From Sepioteuthis lessoniana (lineage: Eukaryota; Mollusca; Cephalopoda; Myopsida; Loliginidae): a stretch of 64,000 nucleotides of DNA. The position numbers and the translations under genes were made by a program. The notes beneath the pieces are model-generated. The model was not told the DNA's origin, did not search any database, and saw only the letters and a list, made by a program, of their open reading frames with translations. The stretch covers positions 31,782,530-31,846,529 of the forward strand of contig OY757939.1 of assembly GCA_963585895.1 (NCBI GenBank). The letters run 5' to 3'. Shown one piece after another: positions 43,801-57,000 of the stretch; positions within the stretch are counted from its first letter, which is position 1; every line of letters starts with the position of its first letter.

Positions 43801-45693
43801 TCATAAAGGAAATCAAATTAACAAAATGATTGGTGAGGGCAAATGACAACAAAACAATTTAAAACATCAACTTCAGAATTTCCAGGAAAATGTCTTTAAA
43901 AAAACACAACTAATCTTTTATTGCTTTAAATATCAAATTTTATTAAAATCCGATTAGTCGATTTGGAGGGATTTTTAAAACGTTGCTTTAGCAAAAGCGA
44001 GTTATTATATATATATATACATATATAATTTGGTATACACTGTTTAACGAGTGATTGATCAGTATTTGAAAATCATTTGTATCAAAATAATCACTTCACT
44101 TAAAATCATTATTTCCGTTGTTCAATTACGGACGCCATGGTGGAATCAAATTAATTTTTTTACAGATAAAAATTTGTTTTTACTAATTGCATAAAACCGC
44201 AACATTTTATATCAGCATACAATTTCCTGTTAATAAAACATGTTATTTTAAAACTTAAAGCGAATATTTAAAGTTTTATGCTTATATTTCATTTCTTTTT
44301 ACTTTTTTGTTTTAATTCAAAGAAAGCAGACGACATAAAATCGAAAGATTTATTTTCAAGAAAGTCATTTCTAATTTCATTTTATGCACAGCAATTTTGA
44401 ATACTTTAATGTCATCATTAGATATAAATAAATAAAGATATTCACTTATTTGTAAAAATGTGTTTTATTTCCAAAAACGTACGAATTTTCCCAATAACCT
44501 TTATTCTAATTTTAGATCTTTTTCTTCATATTTTACATAAAATAAGGAGAATAAGCCTAAAAATAAATTAAAGTTAACATTAAAATTACTTGGTTTTATT
44601 TTTATTTTTTAAGCCAAAAAATTTTCAATTTGATTTTTAAAGCAATTATTTTGAAAACCTGAGGAAAAAAAACACATCTTACTTGAGGTTTATTTTTCAA
44701 AATTTCTTTGTAAAATCACCAAAAATATCAATTCTATTTACATTTTTTTTTGTCTAGAAAAATTTAAGATAAGGAAATCGAATTGAAAAATGTATGATAC
44801 AAATTTTGACTAAGTTACATATTTGCAAAGACAACGAATAATCAAAAACTCTGAATAACAACAATCTAGTGGATTTTACTGAGCCAGCAGACTAGAGTGT
44901 AAAAGTGAAAGAAGTCGAAAAGCTGAACAAATACCTGAATCTTGACAGAGAACTGAAAAAAGCTATAGAATATAGGTGATGCTAATCGCAGTTGGGGCTT
45001 AGAAACAAGCCCGAAAAATCTAAAAAATAAGGCTCGATGAACTGGAGAATAGAGGAAGAATTGGAACCTTCCAGAATACAACTCTACTAAAAAAATCGGT
45101 AAGGATATTTAGAAGTGTCCTGAAGACCTGAGTAGACTTGTTGTCACTTAGACTCCAGTGGGGGGGGCACCAGTTAGAGCTACTGTGAAAACTCAGATAG
45201 AGATAATTAATAGTAATAATAGAAAGCAAAAAGTGAGCTGAAAAAGCTGTGAAACATGAAAGTGATGTTGATGCTATTTGTAGTTGGTGCCTCGAAAAGA
45301 AACTAAGGATACTGGAGATTAGAGGAAGAACCGAAACAATCCAGTCCACGGCATTGTTAAAACCAGCTAGAATACTGAGAAAAGTCCTGAAGAGCTGAGG
45401 AGACTTGTTGTCACTCAGCTTCCAGTGAAACCCTACCAGTTAAACTCGCAATGAAGAGAATTATTATTATTATTGTTGTTGTTGTTGTTAAAAAAAACGG
45501 GAGAAATATGAAATAAAATAAGACACTGCTGTTAGAGCTAGTTATTTAGCTGTGTTACGTTAGCACAAATTCTTGTAAACTTTTTAAAAATCGCAAAAGC
45601 AAAGCTTAAAATAAAGAATTTAATTTTTTTTAAAATGATCATTCTTCTTCGATACGTTAATAGGGAGTTATATTAAAACAAAAATGTCATCAG

Positions 45694-45784
<91 letters not shown>

Positions 45785-48700
45785 TCATTGTACTAAATTC
45801 CAGAACAAACAATTATTGATTGCTCTTTCAATAGGCACAATTAATAAGTAGTCATTTTTTGTTTATTTTATCTTATTTGTATGATGAAAATCATCATCGT
45901 CGTTATAATCATTACTTGATAAGTAATTTTTTATTTTACCTAATTTTTTTCATAAGATTTTAACTGACCCACGGTAATTTCGTCATTAAATGTTACGTAG
46001 TTAGGTCTGTTCTATAAGAAAATAACCATTTCTTTCGGTATTTTTTCATTTTCAATAACTACTATTCATCGACTATTTAAAATAGAAAAACCGAAGTTAT
46101 TGAATTAATTAAACGAATTTTGTAAAAAATTAAACAATTTACAATTTAGTCATATTTTTCGTACTAAATTTTTTTTTCATAAATATCTAATCAAAAATAA
46201 ATAAATAAATAAAGACAAAAAAAAACAAATGAAACTATATTTAGGTGACAAAAAGAGTTAAGAAAGTGGGGAGCTTAGACCAGTACACATTTGAAAGGAG
46301 CTAGAAAGACTGTGTTGCTTTAATATTCCAAGATGCTTTGAAAATTAGCAATTGAAATCTCGATTTTTAGCAGGACTCGAACCATAACTACTAGGTGTCA
46401 CATATTTTTCACAGGTGCAGATGAAAAATATGCAACTCCCAGATATTCACAAGCCCTAAAATTAATTTTGATTTTCTTAAAAAAAAAAAAAAATCAAGTA
46501 AGACAAAAGTGTTAACTTCACATTTTTGACAAAATTTTGAACTTTGAATATTTTAACCAACTTGGAAACCCCTAACAAACAACTAAAACAAAGTTGAATA
46601 ACAATTATTCTTATTTTAATTTATTTAGAGAATATAAAAATTTAAATATTTAAAGAAACAGGTAAATTAACGAACAAAAAAAAAACAACATTATAATAAA
46701 GAAAGAATTTTTTTTTTTCTTTAATAAAACTAGGCGTTCATTTTGTAAAAGTGATAAAATTGCTGTACCAAAAGGAAAAAGTGTTATTTTTCAACTTCAA
46801 GGAAATATTTTCTTTGCGAATGTTATTTCTTATTCTGTTAATAATTAAAAACTGTAATGCCAGAAAAAAAATTTTTTTTTACTATACCAATTTTGGAGAA
46901 ACGATAAAACGCCATGTTGTATCGCCTTTTCTTGTTTGGTTTCGTTTAGTTTATTTTTTCATCAGAGTTTTATGACGTAACAATAGTAATCACACAATTT
47001 GATGACGTCATAGAATATTCTTAACTGCAAAAGAAAAAACTCATAATAATGCCGTAAGAACTAATTATGTCAAAGCAAAAATTGATAATACTCAAGAGAA
47101 AAGCAGGTGTAAGTTATGTGTTGATAGAGATGTAACAGTTAATCACGTAAGGGAATGCAGGAAACTAGCACAAAAGGATTACAAGAGTGAGCATGACTGG
47201 AAAGGAAAGGTGATCAACTGGGAATTGTGCAAGAAACTGAAATTTCACCATATGGTATTTGCACGAATCAGACTCGGTCCTTGAAAATGAAATGCATAGA
47301 AATCACTAAAATTTTGCCATCCAAAAACACACACGTGTTAAAGCACTTAAAAAAATTCTCTTGTAATTATCGTATTTTCGAAAAATTTTCAATATTTAAG
47401 GCAATGAAAGATTACGTTTCTTTTTAAAGACATTTTTCCTCAAAATTCTGAAGACAACATGTTGTTTTGAAATGTTTTGTTGTCATGCGCCCCCCACACA
47501 CCACCACATTATTTTGTTAATTTGACTGACTCAATGATTCAGGAAAACGATTTTTACATTTTTTAAAGATAATTCCATGGAGAATTAGATTTTGTTTACA
47601 ATCTTTATAAAAGTTTTTCTGTTTTGTAAGTACTGATATTTTATTTTTAAAATAAAATTTTAAAAATGGTGAAATAAAGTATGACATTGTTCTTCAAGGC
47701 ATTTTTTATTTCACTTTATTCATTTTCATAGCTTTATCTTCTAAGGATGTGCTTTATATAAGATAAAATAAAATTCAGGTTAAACGTTTATTAAGGTTTA
47801 AAATTAACATCTGTAGACTGAACTCTTCCACTTACTGCATGTGACTGGTATTTCGTAAATTAAAGTAAAAATATTGAATAAATGGATTTTACTAATTGGA
47901 CAAAAAAAGTATTTTATCTAAATAATACTTTTTTAGTCATTGTTTTGCATTTTTTTTTTAGTGTGGTTTTTCATTGGACGATATTTTTTTCTACAGAGGC
48001 TAGCGAGAGAACCAATACAAAAGAAGATAAACATTTTTTCAAGAATTGATTACCCTGGATTATGACAATTGATTATCCATACTTTAGAAGAAAAGCATGT
48101 GTCCCTTGTCATAACATTCTGATAAAAAGTGTTTGGTTTTTTGTACATGCCTTCAAATGGATCACCAGGAAACCAAAGCTAACTTTAATTACCAAGAAAA
48201 AAAGAACTTGTCATCAAGTTGATTTTGCTGTGCAAGCAGACCATAAAATGAAAGTGAAAGAAAATGAAAAGCTGGAAAAATACTTTATAACAGGAAGGCA
48301 GAATAAGTTACCTTGCCGCGACCTGCCAATAAACATAAACATATCAAGTTACACGCCCGCCTTAGGACAATTATATCCGGGTACGACCGGAACTGACTAA
48401 GCCCTTTTTCTTTCTAACGACCTTGACATCTCGTTATAGCTAAAAGAAAAGGATGACTTAAAATTAATAATATTTACAAAGCACTTCGGCCAAAAATAAC
48501 TTGATAAAACTGGAACTAATAATCGTCACCAGCTTATAGCAGGTTTAAAAAATACCTAATGGCTACACTCATTTGCGGGGTCGACATACTTATCGGCTCC
48601 GCAACAAGTGGTGACCCCGAACGTGAATACAGCCAGAGCAATGGAGGGCAGCGGTGAGTCCGACATCTTCTGCCGAAAGTACTTCAACGCCATCACGTCA

Positions 48701-51700
48701 GCAAACCCGATCTGGAAGGAAGGTCGCTTTCCCTAGCAACCTACGGACCGATTATTACTACTAATTGATAGACGATCAATTATCTAGGGAGAGGGCTTTG
48801 CCGCGACCTGCCGATAAACATAAACATATCAAGTTACACGCCCGCCTTAGGACAACTATATCCGGGTACGACCGGAATTGACTAAGCCCTTTTTCTTTCT
48901 AACGACCTTGACATCTCGTTATAGCTAAAAGAAAAGGATGACTTAAAATTAATATTTACAAAGCACTTTGGCCAAAAATAACTTGATAAAACTGGAACTA
49001 ATAATCGTCACCAGCTTATAGCAGGTTTAAAAAATACCTAATGGCTACACTCATTTGCGGGGTCGACATACTTATCGGCTCCGCAACAACCTCCTGTTAT
49101 ATTAAAAGAAAGAAAATAAAACGATGGAGACAAGAATATTGATAAGTTTCAACAATGCTTTAATGGCAGCCTGAATGAAAGAACCCTTATGCTGTAAGAA
49201 GAAAACAGTTGTAGAGTTTAGAAGGAATAAAGTAGCTTAATGTCAGTGCTGGAATCTAGTTGCTGTAGTCAAGACAAAAGATGAGTTGCTGAAAACAGAG
49301 CAGGAATTGAAATGTTGATGTCTGAGGCAGAATAAAACATCTAATTTAATGCTTCTGGGAGCTATTGGTCTAGGAGGGTTGATATAAAATGAATTCCTAG
49401 GAACCAACTGTCCATAAATTAGATGTGCTCTCCTCATGGTGGTTTTAATGAGAAAGAGAGGACAGTTGTGTCCGACTCGAAAAGTATATGAGGAAGAGAA
49501 GAGGTTGAGGAAGAGATGCACAGCCTTTTATATTGCCCAGGGAGGTGACCCGGGCAGAATGGCATCAATCATTCTCATTGGACGAAATATATAAATTAAA
49601 ACCCCCAATGGTAAAATGATTCCTGCATTAAATAATAATTTAAAATTCTTTCTTTCTGCTACAACTTAAACCTCATCAAAGAAGAAAAATATTGTAGAAC
49701 ATAGATAACAATGATACCAATTGTAGTTGTTGCCCTCAGAACTGTCTCCAAAAAAGGAGTCTCTGGAAAACAGAACCAATTTATCGAAGCAAAAATTAAT
49801 AAGAGTCAAGAGAATAGCAAGTGAAACTATGTGGTGAATTAGATGAAACAGTTAATCATGTGAGTAAATACAGTAAACTAACACTGAAAGAATACAAGAA
49901 CAGGCATGAGTGGGTAGGAAAGGTAATCCACAAGGAATTGTGCAAGAAACTGAAAATGAGACTAAGAGAACAGCAGTATAGAGGAAGAATCAAGACCATC
50001 AAGACCATCCAGACCACAGTACTGTTATGTTCTGGTAAAATATTTAGAAGAGTCCTGGAGAGATGAGGAGACTTGCTGTCACTCAGCCTCTAATGAAAAA
50101 CAGCCAGTTAGAGTAGTAAAATTATGACAATGTATTGGTCTTATGATACATTAAGCATTGTTTGAACCAAAATGTTAAAATGGTAAATTATCAATTTTTG
50201 ACATGTATTACTTTCATTTTATTTCTGTTGCGTTTTTTTAAATTTGAAGTTAGTCATTTCTGGGTCTTAAAAATTTAAAAAGTAAATAATAAGAAAAATT
50301 TAAAAAAACGATGGCAAATTATGTTGTGCAAATTAGAAATTAAGAATCCTACCTTTACCAACAGCTATATGATTATATGATAAATTCTATAAATGACAAG
50401 CTTGGTGAAAGCTGTTGCTTTGGACCGTTAAGCTTCCTGAAGAAAAAATATGCATATTGTAGAGGTCTCTCCATTAAAGTTGTATATTTTGTTGAAGGTT
50501 TTAATATAAGTGGAGTCTGTGTTTGACATCAAGGATGCCATTTTGTTAAGGAATTATGGTTAGAGAAATATGGTTTTCTTGTAAAGATGAATATAAGAAC
50601 ATTATGCACAACAATATATTTTATGCTGGAGCAAAACTAAATAGAAATGAGAATGTATGTAACGTTACCCCCTTCGCCCCCACACACGTTCATCATTCTC
50701 TTCTAACTATGTCCCTTCTTGGCCAGTGATCAACTAGTGGTTCCGAGGGGGTAACGCACATTTCTTTACCGCTACAAGAATACGATCGAGGGAGCGGGAG
50801 AAAAAGAGAAGGACAAACGAACAAACATGAACAATGCTTGGGGTTAACTCAGAGCAGAAGGAGAGTATGCAACACTACATGCATGTGCGGACTAACGCTA
50901 GCGTGGGTTACGAGCGAAAATTCCACAAGCAACTGGAATGCCGACATCTTTTGACTCAATCTTTTTCGCTGGACCCTATCTTATCTGCTACTGTCTCCGG
51001 AGTCGACCGCATCTGTCCATGGTTCCACGCCAACTCTCTGCTGACTCGCCTCTCTGCTGTCCCGTCGCCAACTGCCTCTCAGCTCCTTTGTCCAACTAAC
51101 TCTCTTTCGTGTCCCCTTACCACTTCCGGATACAGCGAGATTTCAGGTTAAAAAATCCTTTGTCTGGTTTCGCGCCAAAACAGACAATGAAATCGTCTGC
51201 TTGGCGGGCCACCCATATAGTGTTACATGTATAAAAAATGAGATACAAAAAGATTAAATGGAGGAGTGTATACCAGTCCCTCCGGCAGGATATGACACAA
51301 GGTCAGTTTTTTTAAGCGGAGTTTAAAAGGTTTGAATTCATAGTTTTCCTTTTCCTAGGTTGATCACCATACCAAGGTTAAAGAGTCAGTCTAGCATACT
51401 ATTTACTCATAGCTGGAAGGAGAATAGTTCCATATATACCTTTCTCAAGAGCATTTTTGCAATGTGATATGCAAACAGTCGCATCCAGGATTTAAAATTG
51501 GGTCTCCATATCCATTTCCTACAATGATAACCATTAGATCACCAGCCACTAGAAAAGTCATTATTGTATGTACATGCAATGTAATGATGAACCTAAAGGC
51601 ATTATGTTCCAGCATCCCTCATTATAGTGATTAATGTAAATATTATAATCTAGTCTTTGTAATTTCAGGTTTCTGCTATATAACTCCATGTAAAAATGGT

Positions 51701-54048
51701 GGTACCTGTAACCAATTGAAGAATGGAACATATTATTGCAGGTATGGCCACTATTGTTTAAAAAATAAGGAATCCGCTGATATAAATGTTTTTCCTGGAA
51801 TTTATTTTTATTGAAATTCTTGTTTCTTGCTGAAAACTGTCACAAAGTCTTCTGAGGAGGATTTTATCTATCAAGTTATTTGTAAACATTATTTGGTTTC
51901 TAGACCTTCATCATGTTGGTTGGTTTGGTTGGTTTCTTTGTTTAACGGCATATCAACCTTTATAGATTATTTAATGCCAAAGCCATTCTCCAAAAACAGT
52001 AGTGGTACTATTTAACCCATAGCTGGGCTGATAAGGGGGTTCATACCTTTCCCAAGGGTATTTGTCTGAAAGTGAATGTAATAGCGCGACTGGAGTTTAA
52101 ACTCGCTTACTACAATTTCGCAGTCTATTGCTTTAACAATTACACCATGGGGACATCCCCTCATCAGGGTGTGTGAAAACCAAAACATTCATCATTGGCA
52201 AACAATTCAACAAATAAAATCATCTTCAGAAGACCTTTTGTTTTTTCGTCTTTGTACATTTGACATAATGGTGAGAATGTTCACCAATGTTTCCCGGGAG
52301 ACCAGAGTTCAATCCCAGGTCGAGTTGTGTCAAAGACTCAAAAAATAGTACTTGATGCCTCCTTGCTTAACACTCAGTATTACAAGGTACAAATCAGGGG
52401 TAAGTGGAGCAATCCAAGAAAAGGAGTAGCACCCTCCCTCACATGCCGGGGTAGTAGCTACTGAAAAGGAGCCTTCAGGTTGCCCTTTACTATGGTCGGC
52501 CAACTTAGTTTACTTAGTATTCAAAGTTGTGGCAAAAAGACCTCCTGCATTTTAAAGTATCACCCGCCGGGTGCAAGTGACCCTAGCAAAGTGGCAATGG
52601 TAGCTCCATCTAATTAAAGTCTTTCTTTTTTAGATATGATCAGTTATGATTATAGCTTGGACCAGTGCACACTGTGTATTTGCTGTTGAAACTTTTTTAA
52701 GATTGGTGAATCTGTAATTGTTACACGGAGAGTTTTTTTGTGATTACATCAGAATGATGCTGTTCCAGATAGAATTTTCAACCCATAACTATATTGATTT
52801 TCTATCTGGAACAGCATTATTCCAATATAGCATAAAAGAGCACAAAACCTTTCTGTGAAGCAATTATAGATTCACCAGTCTTAAAAATGTTTGTACCAGT
52901 CCAAGCCATGATCATGACTGATCATATCTAAAGATAAAATAGTAAGGCAATAATTAGATGAAGTGATCATTATCACACTGGTTACAGTTTAACATGTGAT
53001 AGTTATATCTCTTGCACTATATATATATATTTATTTATATATCACCTCCTCATTACTAAAACTTTCATGTATTTGAAAATAAATACAATCTTTAAATGGA
53101 CCATAGCATGGTTCATCAGAAGATTTTTATTCAAATAAATGAAATTTTTAGTAATGAATCTAACATGAAGAGATGAGATAGTCTATTTTAGGTTTATCTT
53201 TCTCTACTGGACAGCATTTGAGCACTTTCTAGATTTAAGAAGTTTTTATAATTATTTGCTTATTCACCTATGTATATATACAGAGTGCCGAGGCAGAATT
53301 AGGTATATTCTGGTATAATAATAAACAAGTCTATTATAAAACAAGATTAATTTTGATTTAAATAAAATGAACAAAATAAGAAGATAGACACAAAATTGTA
53401 AATTTACTCAATATGGCTGCCATTTTTTTCAATTATTGTATCAACACGCCTTCGAAACAATTTGCATGCCTTCAAAATAAATTCTTTAAACATTTTATTC
53501 CATTTCTCTACAATAGCAGAATTAAGCAAACCAATATTTGGATAGGAAGTTGCATTTGTTTTGTTTTCTAAAATGCCCCATATAGCATAATCAAGGGGAT
53601 TAAGGTCTGGCAAATCATGTTTAATTGCTGTCCTCACAGTTTTTGTGTAGACTTTCAATTCCTTAGTGTGCTTTCTTATTGATGTTGTGGAGTCCTTCTT
53701 AATCGCCGTAGCGGGAGCAGTTAAAAAGCCTTATTTTCATTTTTTGTTCAATCCTCCACTCCCACTTTTCCTTAAAAAGCTCTTTCTTTTTCTGTAAAAC
53801 TTTCTTTTTGCTTTGTATACAGTAGACAAAGAAACTTTGGCTTGTTTTCAGCATTAAGCAAATCTTAGATTCTTTGTCGTCTCTTTCCTTGCTCACTCAT
53901 ATTGGGTTGAATTTTGATTTTTAAAAGTGCTTAAATAATAGAGTTAATCATAGGAATTTAGATTTATCATGTTTTTTCAAAAATTGGAGACTGATCAGAC
54001 TAAAAAAAAACGTTTTAAAAATTATTCCATATTTTGCTTCCACACCAT

Positions 54049-54080
<32 letters not shown>

Positions 54081-57000
54081 TTTATTTTTATTTTTATACC
54101 TATTTTGTAACTCTGGCGGTGTGAAAAAAAAACACAATACAACATGTAAATAAAAAATATTACACAAACTGATATTTGGGAAACAAAATCAATCAAAAAA
54201 GAAAAGATTAAAAACATTTGTACTGCTTGAAAATAATCAACCAGCACCACAATGTCTGGTCAAAAGAAAAAAACCTGAACAGAGTTACCTAAGTTGAAAC
54301 ATAAAAGTGCTCAATACACTAAGTTGAGCAAAAATATAATACCTTAAGAGCCAGAACTAATCTACCATAGTTTCATCTACCAGCTCATCAAATAAATGAC
54401 TTATGCTATATTGAATTGTTTAAAAAAAGAACAGTTTGATCATACTTGGAATCATTTAACTTCGACTTATGCAAAATTCAACTATTTGAAATAGAACTTT
54501 TTGATCATTTAACTGTGTGTAAAGAAATGTTTGATATTTAATTGAATTGTTAGTGAACTTGGAACAATGTAACTTTGTTGACTTAGATTTACAAATCACA
54601 TATATCTAATATATATGATTATGTGTGCAAATAATAAACTGGATTTGGCATAAAATAACCTACAATGGTGGATATACTATAAAACCCAACCAAACCAAAT
54701 CATATATATTTAATATATATGGATAAAGAGGATTTAGCATTAAGTAACTTACAATGGTTGATATGCCATAAAATCTAACCAAACCAAATCATATATATTT
54801 AATATATATGTATAAAGAGGATTTGGCATTAAATAACCAACAATGGTTGATATGTCATAAAACCAAACCAAACCAAGATTGTAAATTGATTGAAGGGATC
54901 CAGTATGAGGATATCACCATAATAAACAGGATTTCTTTATCAGTATGAGTTACCAGTTTAAAAATAATCATTTGAACTTAAACTATATAGAATGTCTCAA
55001 CTTTCCAGTTAAATTTGACATCGTCATCTCATCATACAATTCAAATTTTACATGCTTGAATCAACAATTCATTGAGCTTGTGTAGACTAGAAATTAGATA
55101 GAAAGTTAGCTGAAATTTTGCTTCAAATTTCTTATTCAGTGTCTTGATGTTAACAGCTTTAATTCAAATCTTGTATTGCTTCTTTACTGGGTTCATTTGC
55201 AATACCTGGAAAGTTGTGAATGCAATAGAAGATTGCATGACAAAGCTGCATTTTGATAAGGCATTCATTGATAAAGGCTTGTTGGTAAGACAGCTGTTTA
55301 TTTTTAATATTTTTAGAAGATAGGAAATGTGTTGTTACAATGAAGATGGGAAATGTTTGTTTTTTTCATAAAAGTAGGAAATTTTTTTTTTTTCATAAGG
55401 TAGGAAATATTTTTTAGAATGGAGATGGGAAATAATAATGATGATGAAGATGATAACTGATGGAAATGGTAATGAATATAATATTTGTATTTACTTAACC
55501 CCTCAACCATGATCAGAATGTGACATAAGGTCCATTTTCAAGTGGAATACAACTGGTTTGAATCCAGAGTTTTCCTTCTCCAAGGGCCATTAATGTATGA
55601 TATTGATGGAAAAGATAATGATAATGATGATGGGAATTATTTTATATGATGATGATGGTATAATGATGAAGAGAATCATGATGATGATGAAGATTATTAT
55701 GGTGGTAAAGTTGATAATGATGATCAATATTGTTATTATTCCTTATATTTTTTCTTATGGCTTTTAATTGCCATAATTTAGTCCTTATAGTTTTATCTAT
55801 CTATTCATCTATTTACAGTTGCCCCCGGGGTTATGGCGGTTATTTATGTGAAGGAGGTCATTCAGATATTGGTAAGTGGCTTTTTTCATTCAATACTAAA
55901 AATGCAAAGGATTATTTACAACTAAGATGGATTTCAATTAACAAGTAAATATTGTTCATCTACATTATGGTGAAGTCACAAAGAAAGCACCAGTTCCCAC
56001 TAGATCACTAAAGTTAAGCAGTGATGAATCTACTCACGACTTAAATGGGGAGAGTCCTTGTGGCATGATGGCTAATTTGCTGGACTAATATATCATGGTA
56101 AGCAATTTTGAACTCCAGTTGCACTATTTGTCTAAAAGTGAATGTAATAGCATGACAGGAGAATGAACTTGCTTACTACGTTTCCACAGTCCATACTTTA
56201 ACCATTACACCACAAGGACACCCCAAAGTCACATAAGTGTTAAAAAGTCACATAAGTATTAAAAGTCACATAAGTATTAAAAAGTTACATAAGTATTAAA
56301 AAGCCACAAAAAATGGGCAGTTAGTTTAATGTAATGTATCATCAAGTACAGAACCTAATAGTATTCATCTAACTTCCATGAAACCAAAAGATGAGACAAA
56401 TTTGGTTTGATATTGTTCCATGTGACAAACGGTTTTGTTTTGGCTTACAATGGAGACAGTTTCCAGTTTGAGCCTGTTTTGGAATGACTGCAAATAAAGC
56501 ATAGAGACAAATTCTGTTCTACAGTGATATCAATCTACAAAGTAACTTTTCACATGGCCAGCTCTATGTAGTCATGAACAGAGTCAGAAAACAATGAATT
56601 GGAAATTCTTCCGTAAAAGGTCAAACAAAAAGAACACATACATCATAATCAATTCTTTCATGATGAAAATACTAGTAATATCAGATTTTGAAAGTGACAT
56701 GCATGTAAGGCTTAAACAAATCAAAAGTTTTCACACAAAGTAATTTATGAATATCAATGACTCTCTTAAAATCTTAATATAATAAGATTACTTCAACAGG
56801 GCCAAGCTTAGGTGTGTAAGCCAAGAGTAGATTACACACTAATATGAGTCCCCCCCCATTAGACCCAGTTGGAAACAATTGGTCCAATTGGCCTTCAAAC
56901 CTCTGTGTAATACAAGTAATGCATGTTTTAGATAATTTTCCATGCCAAATGTAATGCATAGTGAATAAACTATGGATTAATAATTCTTCTCAGATTTTAG

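Larger units (their letters stand above)
48314..49088 (+). mobile_element. Miniature LTR retrotransposon (TRIM-like), 775 bp, complete
   Basis: Two LTRs (48314-48606 and 48799-49088) begin TG and end CA. They differ by four substitutions and one 3-bp indel that I found. The 192-bp interior has a primer-binding-site-like TGGTGACCCCGAACGTGA two bases after LTR 1 (48609), a 31-codon gag-like start from ATG 48641 (MEGSGESDIFCRKYF...) closed by TAG, and a polypurine tract AGGGAGAGGG (48786-48795) just before LTR 2. The 4-bp target duplication ACCT lies at 48310-48313 and 49089-49092. It has every cis element needed for retrotransposition and no polymerase. The strand is fixed by the primer site and purine tract. 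It could equally be a one-off internal deletion. Confidence 0.92.

Noticed and set aside
46230..46480. Possible old SINE with a tRNA-like end near 46375
   Set aside because: Only one short tRNA-like string, no second copy in the window and no target duplication found.
48062..48400. 112-codon open frame as a host gene
   Set aside because: Its middle matches the 3' region of the local LINE family and its end runs into the 5' LTR of the miniature element.
50834..51151. 105-codon open frame as a host gene
   Set aside because: Entirely inside the solo LTR; no splice context or domain.
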